From Hymenopellis radicata (Eukaryota; Basidiomycota; Agaricomycetes; Agaricales; Physalacriaceae), in NCBI GenBank assembly GCA_015501595.1, contig JADNRX010000010.1, forward strand, positions 248,001-312,000: a stretch of DNA of 64,000 bases, in the 5' to 3' direction. The notes under the pieces were generated by a model. It had not been told where the DNA came from. It searched no databases and saw only the letters and a program-made list of their open reading frames with translations. Positions 35,177-47,077 of the stretch are shown here, piece after piece. The stretch's first letter is position 1. Each line of letters opens with the position of its first letter. Made by a program: the position numbers and the translations under genes.

Positions 35177-37549
35177 ATGGCTACCGGTCTGTCTACTGCT
35201 GCTTTGTATGACTTTGCGTCGCGGAATCTCATTGCTACGGCGCTCGCCGTCGTGGTCGTGGGGCTGCTCCTCCGCCAGTGGTTCTTCCGCTACAAAGGAC
35301 CTCTGCCGCCTGGCCCCAAGGGACTCCCGCTCATTGGGAACCTCCTCGACTTTGATCCCAAACACCCATGGGAGAAGTTTGCAGAGTGGCATGAAGCTTA
35401 CGGTATGTGCTCATCCAACGTTCGTATAGAGTCCTAGATACTCATCCAGTCGTCGTACCAGGTCCCATCGTCAGGATCTCTCTCCTCGGGCATAATATCG
35501 TGATCTTGAACACTGTAGAAGCCGCGACAGAGCTCTTGGAGAAGCGGTCTCTCATATACAGCGATCGACCTCAAGCTATCGGTATGCGTTTTTCTCTTTC
35601 CGAGTTCATCAAACACTCACGACATTGGCACCCTTCATCAGTGACAACAATGTTTACTGGAGGATTCTTGATCTCCGCTCTCCGATGGGGCACCAGGTAT
35701 AATTTAGCGTGTGCTATGTAGGGACTCGTTCTCACGATTGATTCTGTAGATGGCGCCAAATGCGCAAGGCTGGGCATGAAGCGCTCCATGGCAAGATGGG
35801 CGAGTCGCTGCAGATTGCGCAATACCGCGGTGCTGTTCTTTTCCCGGGCAAGGTTCTCGCGGCGGGAAAGCACTGGCGCGAGGAACTTGAACGGTACGCG
35901 TCCGTGTGGGTTGCTCTACTAGTATGATTGACTTTTTGATAGGACTCCCGCGGCTATCATTCTGTCGACAGTGTACGACATTCCTCCCGACGACATAAAG
36001 CAGGTCGACGAGATGACCGAAGCGATTGGGAGTTTTGCGCGCCGCGTTATTCTTTCCTCGGCTCCTGGAACGTATTGGGTTGAGTTCTTCACTTGGATGC
36101 AATATCTGCCTAGTAGTATCTCTGGCTGGAAACGCACTGCGCAGCACTGGTTCCAGCATGATTCGAAGACATTCGAAGGTTACCTTGCTGATGTTGAGAA
36201 ACGCCTCGTGAGTCTCATATGCTACTCCTGACAGGATCTTTGTTTTGACGCGTGGTTTTCTCAGGCCGAAGGAGAAGATCGACCCAGTGTTACGCGCAAC
36301 ATTCTCAGAGATCCTCGTGGATGTTCGAAACAGCAATCTGCTTGGATTTTGGCTTCCATTGTGTATGTGACCTTCACTTCGAGCGAACTTCGTTATTTAC
36401 TGATATTGTTGGGCTTAGTGGCGCAGGAACCGATACGGTACGACAAATCGGCTTCCTAGCTCATGCGCAACGCTCATGTAGACCTTATAGATCGGCGGAA
36501 GTCTTGATTGGTTCATTTTCGCAATGATTACCTTCCCCCATATCCAGGCAAAATGCCATGAGGAGCTGGACAGAGTAATCGGACGCGACAGAATGCCCAA
36601 ACCGTCGGACAAACGTTCCCTTCCTTACATCCAGGCCACACTTGTGGAGGTTCTGCGATGGGAGTTTATTGGGCCCATCGGTACTTTTCTCGTGCCCTAT
36701 TGGTTTCGTTTTCTGATTGCCATTTAGGTGTTGCGCATCGCTCGATGAAGGTACGACAGATCCTATTCAGTTTTCTTCGCGAGTTAATTTCGTCCCTGCA
36801 GGACGATTGGTACAATGGCTACTTCATACCCGAAGGCACCTTCTGCTTCTCTAACGTAACGTGAGTAGTCTCCCGTCATCTGAGGACCATGCATTTAACA
36901 TGATGCAGTGCGATGAACCGAGAGCCGCAATTCTATGTACGTGTTCTTTCCACTTTTGTTGTTGCGTTCCAACATCACTTAGGGCTCCGATGCGGATGAT
37001 TTCAACCCTTCGCGGTTCCTCAATGATAAGGGCGAGTTCGAGCTCAAGCCTGGAATGCGCGGCGGTAAGTGCTTTCGTTGAATATCGCGTCATACGTGAC
37101 TGACATCCGGATAGATGGTTCGTTCAATCCTTCAGTATCCAAGTCCCTAATTACTGACCCCTCGTTCACTCAATAGGACACGTAACCTACGTGAGTGTCC
37201 TATTTATGCATCTCATTCAACATACTAAATCAGGTACCCCCAGGGATTTGGTCCAAGAATCTGCTTGGGAAGGCTTGTCGCCAATGACACGCTTTTCATT
37301 ACGTTCGCCTGCGCATTATGGGCCATGAAGATGATGCCTCCCAAGGATGATGCTGGTAAACCTATTCTCCCTGATTACAAGAATGTCATCGCCGAAGGCC
37401 TCGTCATGTACGTCTCAATCCGTTAAACCTGCCTGATGTAGTTCTCATTGCTGACGCCCCTCAGCCATCCCGCGCCCTTTGACGCTGTGTTCGAGCCCCG
37501 ATTCCCCGATGCTCAAGCTATCATTGAGCAGACTTTCAATACCCTTTGA
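35177..37549 (+). CDS. Cytochrome P450 monooxygenase
   Basis: An ER-anchored haem monooxygenase. An N-terminal membrane helix (about residues 18-35) is followed by the proline hinge PLPPGPKGLPLIGNLLD. Then come the C-helix WRQMRKAGHEALHGK, the I-helix GAGTDT, the K-helix ExxR in LVEVLRW, AHRSMKDDWYNGYFIPEGT, the PERF-like region ADDFNPSRFLND, and the haem loop GFGPRICLGR with its Cys ligand. The stop is at 37547-37549. About a dozen introns are needed, including 37135-37176 and 37182-37233. Those two leave a 5-nt exon (37177-37181) that keeps NPSDTYPQGFGP in frame. The subfamily is unclear; catabolic or secondary metabolism are both possible. No neighbouring biosynthetic core gene is visible. 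Confidence 0.93.
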
Positions 37550-37711
37550 TGATTCCGATTCCCTCTTGTTGTAAAACCGTGTTGTTTGTACTCAGCTGTA
37601 ACGGTCTCGGAGAGTGTGTTGTAACGACTCTTATCTACTCCCTTGTTGTTGTAACACGGACAATGATATCCTCATGAATTTTCTGTATACGATATGCCCA
37701 TGGAACCAGAG

Positions 37712-38265
37712 TTAATTTATAGGCGCCTCGTCAAGAACAGTCAACGACTCCGAAGGAGCGATGTTCATTTGAATGAGTGCTTCAACGGCTTCTCGTATCC
37801 AAGTCTGACAGTTTTTGATAACGACCTTCTTTCCCTGTAAACGACGATAAGTTCTAGTTCAAATTTGACTAAGAGCCCGCCCACATAAATTCCAGAGCCG
37901 TCAACAGAATTGAGACTTTTACTCGGTGCAGGAACGCTTAACAGCACTCGTTCTACGTCGTCTACCGCGAGCATTAAGAGATCTTCATCTGGCGCGGTGT
38001 GAACTACCAAGCCAGAGTTACTGTGTACGTCCACAACGTGGGAAGAAGATACAAGAGCAATAGGGATGATGCTATATGCCCTTTCATCATCTGCGGGACG
38101 ATATCCACGTTTGAGTTCGTGCACGAAACCGTTGCGGGCATCTCCCGTGGCGTGAACGATTTTTCCGATCCCCGAGTCAGCGGCACTTGGTATATAGAGC
38201 GACCAATGAGCAGGGAAAAGCGGAGAATGGTATACAATGAGAGAAATTTGGCGCTCTGTCTCCAT
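37712..38265 (-). CDS. Conserved fungal protein of unknown function
   Basis: A predicted protein of about 165 residues. It starts METERQISLIVYHSPLFPAHWSLYIP, then has GIGKIVHATGDARNGFVHEFK-like residues (here FVHELKRGYRP). An intron of about 50 bp follows DGSGIY. The last exon reads IKNCQTWIREAVEALIQMNI and ends DEAPIN TAA at 37712-37714. I know similar unnamed basidiomycete proteins with the FPAHWS and NCQTW blocks, spaced like Cys- and His-containing small hydrolase folds, but I cannot name a function. It diverges from the Pol32 gene across 105 bp. Without the intron the frame runs to a different C-terminus, so the last exon is inferred. Confidence 0.75.
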
Positions 38266-38370
38266 TGTAGTGGGGTAGTCCGTAGCTAACTGACCGTTAC
38301 TGATCGAAAGCCACGAGACACGTGAAGATGTGATTTACGTGTCACACTCAGCTTTCTCGTTTCGGCCACC
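38266..38370. promoter_or_regulatory. 105-bp divergent promoter with an ACGTG inverted repeat
   Basis: The two start codons are only 105 bp apart. The gap contains gacacgtgaa (38317-38326), then 7 bp, then tttacgtgtc (38334-38343). The two halves form an imperfect inverted repeat centred on ACGTG. This is a plausible binding site for a bHLH or bZIP dimer acting on both genes. Confidence 0.6.
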
Positions 38371-41019
38371 ATGTCGACTCAAGCGATTGATGACTATCTA
38401 ACGAAACAAATTTCGATAGAGAACAATATAGTGCGTTCTTTGATTCAAGTCCTAACCTTGCTTACGACCAGGCTTTGCATAGGTCACATGTCGCTCTCTC
38501 AGTCGGGCGCTTGGCCTTCATGTCAATGTCGCAAAAAAGTGCGCCATAATCACTCAATTCGCCGAGTTTCCTTTGATATATCTGCTTAGCGAACTAGCCA
38601 CATACTTCTCCAAGGCAGAAACGCGTCACGACACGTTGTTCGCCACGTATCGGTTAACAGGAACGCTTAAACCGAACGTCAAGAATTGTGCAGACGCGCA
38701 GGACGAAGAGGGATATAATGAATCGGAAGCGGATCCGGTCTACGAAACGGAAAGCACTTTGGTTCTGGGGACCGAGCTCCCAGGTGAGTATATCTGCATG
38801 CCTACATTGACGCCGTTGACACCGAACGACACATAGCTATCAAGGCTCAGTACTCCAAAGTCTTCTCCCTCTATATCTACTCTCTGTCTCCGTCCGAAAT
38901 CCGAGTGCGTTCCGTATCTATCTTTCTGTACAAACTAATCGTCACCAGGATTGTGGTCTGATCTGCAACTCGGAGAGTGTACGATCAATTGACCGAGCCA
39001 AGGGCGATGATTTCGCCAAAACAGTCGGAAAGATTGTCGGCGATAATATCAAGGTTGTCTAGACTCCTGCGCTACTCACCACCAGCTTATGATTCATAGG
39101 TCGTTCCGGAAAAGCTCAAGAAAGGCACCAAGCCGGCGAAGGAGCCTGTCGCTGGACCTTCAAAGGTCAAGCCTGAGGAGTCTAGCGTGGATTTGAAGTC
39201 CAAGAATAAACCAACAACCGAATCTTCCGAACCTACAGCCAAGAAATCAAGCGCCACGAAGGATAGCAAGCTCGACTTTTTCAAAGCCAAACCCAAGGCC
39301 AAATCTATTGTTCAAGAAGATGCGAAGGAGGCCTTGGCAGGAAAGCTGACGGCCAAGGCGCCACCCGCATTCTTTAAATTAGACAAGAAGGATAGCGGCA
39401 AGGTGAGGGCCAGTGCTACTCGGTCGATGATTCCATTCAACACCTGCACAGATCCCCTCGCGCAAATCTAAATCGGCCGAGACTGAGGAAGACTCTGTGT
39501 CCACGCCTTCCTCGAAGAATAAGACGGATACCAAGCCAGCGGGCAAAAAGATGAAGACTGATTCGGAATCAACTACTCCTGCTCCAAAGATAGAAAAGAA
39601 AGAAACCAAGGTGGGTCCTTTGTAATTGCATTGGCTCAATCCGTCTTAGCATTTAAATAGGGTGCAATGGTGAAGAGAAAAGCCCTGTTGTCCGATTCAG
39701 AGTCGGAGGCTCCTTCGATGAAGAAAGCGAAGAAAAAGGAAGAACCTAAGGTTTGCTATTTTACTAACGATGCACATAATCCGTCTTACATTTACATAGG
39801 GTGCAATGGTGAAGAGAAAAGCGCTGTTGTCCGAGTCAGAGTCGGAGGCTCCTTCGACGACGAAAGCGAAGCAAAAGGAAGAACCTAAGGTTTGCTATTT
39901 TACTAACGATGCGCATATTCTTGGATCTCACTATCACCAGCGTCTTGTCAAACGGAAATCCGAAGCCGTCGAGAGCGAAACTGAAGATGCGCAAGTTAAA
40001 CAGAAGGTAAGTCCTCTTCGTACTTACCTTCTCGCACTCACTGTGTTTCCTCATAGCGCCGCGTCTCGAAACGAAAGTCTCCAGCTTCAGATTCTGACGA
40101 TGAAGATGACCGTCCGCCCTCCAAAGTGACCAGATCTTTGGCACATAAGGTAGCTGTCTTCTTTCTTCGTTGTGCTTCATCATTAATGCCTTTGATGATT
40201 AGCGTAATGCAAAACGCAAATCAACCGCATTAGACTCGGAGGAGGACGACACACCCTCGAAAGAGAGTGCCAGGAAGTTGAATACTCCAAGTTCCGACGA
40301 CGACGACGACGCTCCCATTGTAAGACGCAAGCGACCTATAAAGAAAGCTATACCCGACGTCGAGCATAATTCTGATCTCGAGGCTATGATGGCCATGGAT
40401 GATGACGACGGTTTGTGTGCTTGTCCAGCGCCGCTTCATTTTTTTCACCGCATACATAGTCGTACGCATCTCGCGTAACAAGGAACCTTCCGTCAAAGAC
40501 GATGATTCTGATGTAGAGCAAAACCAATCTGTTGTGGAGACTAAAGATGAAGACGACATGGATGTTGATGTTCCTCCTGTTCCCAAGAAAAAGACGACGC
40601 GGAAGCCCAAGGTTGTTATACCGGTGGGGAAGAATGGGTTGAAGAAGAGGCGCATCGTCAAAGAACGGGTGACACAAGATGCGAAAGGATACGATGGTAC
40701 GTCTGTGGCGTATGCCTTGCCTCGACCACACTAATGCTGCGCTCTAGTGACGGAGGACTATTCTTCATGGGAGTCTGTGAGTGAGGAAGAGGCGCCAGCG
40801 CCGAAGAAGACGAAACCGAAGCCTAAACCGAAGGCCAAGGTTGAGACGGAGGACGATAGTGACGTTGACACGCCCCCGCCCAAAGCCGTCAAGCCTAAGG
40901 AGACTGTCAAGAAAGAGACGGGCGCGTCTGAGAGCAAGCTTAAGCCGAAGCCTGCCAAGAAGGCTGCTCCGAAGAAGGGACAGCAGAACATAGCGTCTTT
41001 CTTTGGTAAGAAGAAATAG
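38371..41019 (+). CDS. POL32: DNA polymerase delta subunit 3 (Pol32/PolD3/Cdc27)
   Basis: The accessory subunit that links polymerase delta to PCNA. The start MSTQAIDDYLTKQISIE is followed by VTCRSLSRALGLHVNVAKNELA, the conserved N-terminal winged-helix block. Next are FATYRLTGTLK, AIKAQYSKVFSLYIYSLSPS and NSESVRSIDRAKGDDF. A long basic/acidic linker spread over many small exons follows. The C-terminus QQNIASFFGKKK is a canonical PIP box (Q-x-x-I-x-x-F-F) for PCNA binding. The linker contains five exon-encoded repeats of the form KRK followed by an acidic Ser-rich run. Two of them (39661-39750 and 39800-39889) are near-identical copies from a 139-bp tandem duplication covering exon and intron. 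The stop is at 41017-41019. Confidence 0.93.
39639..39916 (+). repeat. Tandem duplication of an exon plus intron in POL32 (139-bp period)
   Basis: The unit from about 39639 to 39777 recurs at about 39778-39916 with few changes. Both copies start ggtgcaatggtgaag (39661 and 39800) and share the following intron start gtttgctattttactaacg. Each encodes a KRKALLS-type acidic/basic exon. Confidence 0.9.
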
Positions 41020-41642
41020 ATCCTCTGAGTGTACATGTTTTTCCACGTCGACCTTCTTGATTGTGCAATGTTGAACGCCACATAGTGTAGAACGGTGAAG
41101 CTAGTAAACTGTACCGCTCTTAAATTGGCCTCCGACTCTAACCCGTCTGCTCCCCGTGGCGCCGGCTACTTACACCGCGTGACGTGGTTCAACGATAGAG
41201 AGCACTTAGAGCAGCACGTCCCAAAAAAAAAAAAAAAAAAAAAAAAAAAACAAAACACTTAGAGAGCACGTCCCAAGTTTGGTATTGTTGATCACTAGCC
41301 ACAATCTTTTGGTTCGTCTGATCATGTCTTTGACCGAGCAAAGGCACTGGCGGCTTTCCTTGGGACGCGTATCGGACGGGTAGTCAGCGCCTAAGTACAA
41401 CTCGGCACGCTCCAAATTGGGCAGGAGGACCCTAATCTCCGCCTGATCCGCCTCACTAGAAACATGCAGATAACGCATGCCGGCGTTTCACAGGTCTCTT
41501 TAAGACTCTCACAGTCCACCGTCCGTCTTCGAGCACCCCACGCTCGCTCTATCACTCATTCCTTTGCTCCTATCAGAACACTCTGGTTGCGAGCAGACCT
41601 CTAGAGCTCCCTCTGGACTCCGATACAGACAGTGAATACGAA
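41020..41642. other. Intergenic gap with a 28-A tract
   Basis: The gap lies between POL32 and the amino-acid transporter. It holds an uninterrupted run of 28 A (41223-41250) flanked by a near-perfect direct repeat of about 20 bp (41203-41222 and 41256-41274). No gene is visible. Confidence 0.7.
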
Positions 41643-43501
41643 ATGGTTGACTATGGCACCACCAAGCTTCGCGGGGAGAACAGCTACGCTGATGTTGAGC
41701 CCACCAACGCTGATGACGCGGGCGAGTCGAGCACCTTGCTTGGTGGCCCCTCAGCTCAGAAGCAGCTTAGGGACGGTCAAGCAACAATAGTCAGTTGTGT
41801 CAGCAACCTCTGTAATACCATTATTGGGAGTGGTGAGTACTTTCAGTGATTGCATGTCTCTCAGCTTACGGGGGCTTCTAGGAATGCTTACCTTTCCTCT
41901 TGTACGTTGCACGTCTGGGAAACGTGCTTGGCTTAATTCATGTACAGGCTATGGCTTCTGCAGGTATTCTACCTGGCATGATAACGTGCTTGTTCTCCGG
42001 AGTAGTCGCGGCCTTTGGACTCTATCTTCTGTCTCTATGTGCCACCAAAGCACCACATCGACGTGCATCATTCTTTACCGTCGCCCAGCTCACTTTCCCT
42101 AAAGCAGCCATCTTTTTCGACGCCGCGATAGCCACCAAGTGCTTTGGAGTGTCTATCAGGTTGGTTGTTTGCACTGTTCTCCATCGCATCTCATGTATCC
42201 TTCAGCTATTTGATTATCATCAAAGGCCTCATGCCTAATGTTGTCGCCTCTCTGTACCATGACATTTTACCCGGAACACCTGTACCAGGATGGGCCCTTT
42301 CCGGACGGAACTGGATTACACTCTTTATGATCCCTCTTGTACCTCTGGCGTTCTTGAGACATCTACACAGCTTACGGCACACCAGTTACATTGCTTTGTT
42401 CTCTGTCGGTAAAACCGCATTACCTGACCGCTATGTGGCGTTTGACTCAAATCATCCCCAGGCTACCTCATCCTCATCGTGATCACGAGCTATTTCTGGC
42501 CGTTGGAAGATATGCCAGAGCCCGGCGAAGTTCACTTCGTACACTTTACGCCGAGTTTCGTGTCGACTTTCCCGGTCCAGGTGTTTGCGTTTACATGCGC
42601 GCAGAACGTACGTTGTTGCTGTCCCTTGTAACATTCTGTGCGCTCATACTGGTGTAGCTGTTTCCGTTGTACAATGAACTCAAGAGTAACACGCAGTCCA
42701 GGATGAATATAATTGTTGGCACGTCAATTGGCACTGCTACATTGACCTATGAAGTCATTGCAGTATTCGGGTACTTGACTTTTGGCTCAAAGGTTGGCCT
42801 CGTTCAGAAGTCTGAGCTACCTTGCTGATTATGAACAGGTCGGGGCCAACATCATTGCAATGTACCCATCAACGTCTGTGTTCATTGCGGTCGGACAACT
42901 TGCCATTGTCGTACTCGTACTGTTCTCGTATCCTTTACAAGTGCACCCTTGCCGAAACTGCCTAGACAAAGTTTTCCATGCCGGCCAAGTAAAGTCGGAC
43001 GACCATGAAGATAGCAATGACGAACATGCTGTCGTCGACATGTCTAGCTTGAAACATTCGATCTTGACCGCAGCCATCGTTATAAATGGGTTTGCAATTG
43101 CCTACTTTGTTGACGATTTGCAAATGGGTGCGTCAATTCTACCCTCATCTTGAGCTTGAATGAGGAATACAAACAGTCCTATCGTTTGTGGGCTCGACGG
43201 GCTCAACTACGCTCTCCTTCATCCTACCTGGTCTATTTTATTGGAAGGTAAGTAGTATGCTTTGCAACATAGATCTTTGTTGAGTAACATGGTTCAATAG
43301 CTGACACGGAATGACGAGAGTGTGAAGACGCTGAACTCTTTGGCGTTGGCTTTGATGATTTACGGGTGTTTTATCTTTGTGTTTTGGTGAGTGATCACGT
43401 CGGCTTGGTGCAACATCACGCTGATTGCGGGCGGGATAACTTGTAGTCTCGGATTCAATATATACTCTGTCGTCAGTCAAGGCGGCGGACCTGCGCACTA
43501 G
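41643..43501 (+). CDS. Vacuolar-type amino-acid transporter, AAAP/AVT family
   Basis: A multi-pass transporter resembling yeast Avt5/Avt6 and SLC38 proteins, which move neutral or acidic amino acids across the vacuolar membrane. After a hydrophilic N-terminus (MVDYGTTKLRGENSYADVE) the first helix region reads VSCVSNLCNTIIGSGMLTFPL, the typical AAAP start. Then come SAGILPGMITCLFSGVVAAF, IIKGLMPNVV, ITLFMIPLVPLAFL, GYLILIVITSYFWPLED, FTPSFVSTFPVQVFAFTCAQN and FPLYNELKSNTQ. Later segments are GTATLTYEVIAVFGYLTFGS and GSTGSTTLSFILPGLFY. About eleven membrane helices are expected. It ends SQGGGPAH TAG at 43499-43501. Nine or so short GT-AG introns keep every helix in frame. The location is inferred from family. 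Confidence 0.9.
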
Positions 43502-43909
43502 AGATTTTTTCTACGTTTAATGAATGGAACGTTGTACTTAGAGAATAATAGAAAACGTAATAAATAGGGTGATGGATTGAGTAACTGATTCCCACGCGGG
43601 GCATCGCTGTTTCTTGACACTTGTTTTCATGAAGGATTGAAACTCAGTACTCTACTCATGTCGTATCCGTCTCCTTGACCGCGCCAGCCTCGTTGTGAGC
43701 ACCCCAGCCGCCTAGTTCCCCAGAGTCTTTGTCGCTGCTGCTGCACGGCCCGCATGTCCCCCGGTTAGTCCGTCGCCAGTATCTATCTTGTCTTCCTCCC
43801 ATCATCACTGACCCGTTACGCTTGACTAGAAGCGGACAGCCAGCTCCTCCTGCCCTCTGCGCCATCCTATCGTACAACCGACTCGGATCCCTTGCTGCAC
43901 GCCCAGCCA
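43502..43909. other. Intergenic gap
   Basis: The gap contains the 3' end of the transporter transcript and the promoter and leader of the next gene. Nothing else is recognised. Confidence 0.5.
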
Positions 43910-46603
43910 ATGCCCGACTGCGACATGGTCCAGTCTTTGACCACTGCGTCCACGTCCGACCAATCCGGCACCGCATTGCATGCATTTCTCGCGCCATCTG
44001 ACTCTGCAAATCCACCTGCAGAGGGCTTCAACCCAAATGCCCCAGTATTTACTCCTGCCGCCGAGGCACTGCCTCTCAACGGCAATGGCGGCCATCCAGC
44101 GTCAGACCCCATCCCGTTGAGTCCATCGCCAGAGGTCGACCTTCAGATTTTGGAGGCTCTGCGAAGCAAGGATAGGATCTACGTTCTGAAGCTTGGGGAG
44201 CAGATGGAATCGCTTATTACCGAGAGACGGTGAGTCTTTTCACTTTAAGCGCTTCTACTACGCCGCCATCACGCGATGGCACATGGGCGTCGCTTTTCCG
44301 ACCTATTTCGCTCACACAGAGTCCTTTTTCTAGAGTTCGCATCGAGTTGTCACCTTCGACGTCTTACCAGCGTCTACTCGTCCATCGGTGTTCTCAATAC
44401 TACAGGTTGCTCCCCGAACCTGACCCGGTTAGCAAGGGTATTATCGTCTCGACCACTTCCGACAGTCGGATGTAAGCATTATCTTCGATCATGGTTTCGC
44501 AGTGCTGATGTCCGACGACTCTTAGACCTCCGCGGAGACTTGCAGATCTGGTCCCCGCTGAGTCTATTGCTCCTCCTGCCTTTCAAATAATGCGGCGCTC
44601 ATCTCAAAACCGCCGACAAAAGCCACATTCGCAGGCCGGCTCTGTTACTGGCGACGACGGAGATTTGTCCGACGTCGAGCCATCGGAAGCAGGGAGCATT
44701 GGCGGACGCTCCAACGCCACGGGAGGTAGCAGCAAGAAGCGGATGACCATTGAAGAACGTGAAGCGGCCTATAACGAGGCTCGGTCACGTATCTTCATGG
44801 ACTTTGAGGAAAAAGAGAAGGAGAAGGAGAAAGACATGAGCAGTTCCTCATCACTTAGTGTCATTTCTGGGTCCGCTTCAACAAGCGGGAGTGTTGGTGA
44901 TATCGAGGATTCTGCTAGCTCTGTTGCTACCGAGAGCGAATGGTCTGCACCATCTTTCAAGAAAGGAAGATCGAACGCGTCGAACCGTTCTGTGAGGTCT
45001 TCGGTACCGTCTTACTCCTCCAACGGTGCAGGTAGCTCTCGAAACTCAAGAGCACCATCCCCTTCGTTCACGTATGCCACTCTTTATGAACCGAATGCCT
45101 CTGGTCTGCCATATGACGCAACACAACCTCATATGCCAGCCTCGGCACCCGGGTACCAACCTACACATTACTTTTACCCATACGTTCCCCCAGGTCAACC
45201 TCCCAACCCCGGATATCTTGCGCCGTATGCACCTTACTATCCGTATCCGTATGGACCGCCTCCGCCTCCCCAGCAAAATCCATCTGACCTATCATCGCAT
45301 GCGAATGGCGAAATGTTTCCGCATCCTATGTATCATACTCCCTATCCGTGGGTGCCTCCCAGTCAGCAGCCTCCTCCTCCTCCTCCCCCTCCACATCATG
45401 TCATGTCCCCCGTTTCTCCCAGCGAGAATGGCGCGCCTCCTCCAAACCAAAACTCTCCTTACCCTCCGTACATGACGCAAATGTACATGTATCCTCCTCC
45501 TATAGCTGGATATTATCCTCCTCCTCCACCGCCTCCCGGACAACCTGTCGTGCATGGTCCTCCCCTACCTCATCCTCCGATGTTGTATGATCCCAATTCA
45601 CCAGATGGCGTTTTTGAGGGAACGGAGCACCCAAGCCACAACGGTGGTAGAAGTGCATACAACGCCCATCGTCTTCCTCGTCCTGCCACATATACTGCTA
45701 GTAATGGCAAAGGCAACAGGAATAATGCTCCTCAGCCTCGGCATGCGTGGAGTTATGGTCCCGGAGTCAGTGGTGGTGGCTTCCATGGTGTCAACGGTAT
45801 CGGTGATATAGGTCCTAGATTTAACAACAACCGGAGGCCGTCCAACCACAGTAGTGGTAGTAGCTCGGGGAACCATCGATCCTCGAACTGGGATGAGGTC
45901 TCATCAACAGCTGTAAGACTGTTTCCTGATCTTCGTGTTCACTTACTAAATGTCCTACTAGTCTTCATCTACCTCTTCGTCATCACGACGAACGTACACG
46001 TCCACGTCGTCGCAACACCCTCTACCAGCTAGGCCGGACTGGGCTGTGGGTCTTAAACCGGATCCTACCCTTCATGCGACGAATCGTCACCACGATTCTC
46101 ATAGTTCTCGGTCCCCGATATCCCCCTCGCGCAACGGTGGCTCTACCCACTCCCTGCCATCCACTCGTCGACCTCCGATCAACCCGTCCTTACAGTCGAA
46201 TGATTTCCCTCCTCTCTCGAGTCTCTCTCCTACTGAGAAGCGCGCGCCGGTTGTCGCTGGCGCTTGGACAAACCCACCTGCTACAAGATCCCTAATGAAC
46301 GGCGGACAGGGAAATGCGTTGGTTCATCATCCCAACTCAAATGGTCATATCAATCGTCTCGAAGAGGCGGATCGATTTGAGCGGCCTCCTCCTCGTGCTG
46401 CAGAGCTGTATAACCCCAAGTTGGCGAAGCGGTCGACGAGCAACAACAGCGCGAAGCAGCAGGAAAAGGAAGATATTAGACGCGGACGCGAGTCCGTTGG
46501 TGTGATTCTCGCGGAACAGGTCCGTGGTTTGTCGATTGAGGGTTCCACACCACTAGATGGTTCTAGCCAAGTAACCAGAGAGCCGACGGTTTTACAGACC
46601 TAA
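43910..46603 (+). CDS. R3H and SUZ domain RNA-binding protein, Pro-rich
   Basis: A predicted cytoplasmic protein that binds single-stranded RNA. The R3H domain spans VDLQILEALRSKDRIYVLKL to LSPSTSYQRLLVHRCSQYY and KGIIVSTTSDSRI. The SUZ segment follows with EEREAAYNEARSRIFMDFEE. The middle is very rich in Pro and Tyr (runs such as YYPYPYGPPPPPQQ), and the tail is Ser/Arg-rich with FPPLSSLSPTEKRAPVVAGAW near the end. Architecture matches animal R3HDM/ARPP-21 and fungal homologues. Introns are 44230 to about 44333, about 44472-44525, and about 45914-45961. The start is the ATG at 43910 or the one at 43925. The stop is at 46601-46603. Roles in mRNA stability or localisation are inferred from family. 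Confidence 0.86.
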
Positions 46604-47077
46604 AAAGTTGTATATTCGAGCGTAGCGTTTGTGTTTTGTGTGTGTTAGCTATCGAGTTTTCTTTCTTATTATATTTCTTGTATGGAGAACGTAGTAGGTG
46701 TGCGATATAGTGCTTAACATTAGTATAGAGCTGGTCAATAAAGCTTCCATCTCAGATCTCAACGTTCGTTCGCGCGGACAAGCCGCGGAAGAATTCGAAG
46801 TAGGTTGAGTCGGCATGTGCCGATTGAGGGGTTGGTTCGTTCCCCACCCCCATATTCTGTGTGAGCGCCTTGAAATGTCGGCATGCCGTGTTGTGGTAGC
46901 ATTCAAACTGAAGCGCAACTGCCCCCGGAGAGACAGGCGTAGGCCTCGCAAGCATTTGGTCACCGGGGAAGCTCTCTGCCTGGAACTTGCGGCCCAAGCG
47001 AACGGGCCGGAACGTCGACGCTAATATAAGGCTGCTACGTTTTCCCAAGTTTTTTCCCCCAATCTTTTTCTCAGACC
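46604..47077. promoter_or_regulatory. Promoter region of the xylulokinase gene
   Basis: About 470 bp. It begins with the 3' UTR of the R3H gene. Before the next ATG a taatataagg TATA-like site occurs at about 47022-47031, followed by a T/C-rich stretch. Confidence 0.45.

Noticed and set aside
35177..37549. Secondary-metabolite cluster around the P450
   Set aside because: Neighbours are an unknown Ser-rich protein and replication genes; no synthase, cyclase or transferase nearby.
45026..45876. Several frames on both strands in the Pro-rich region
   Set aside because: Shadows of the R3H/SUZ gene; biased codons (Pro, Tyr) keep other frames open.
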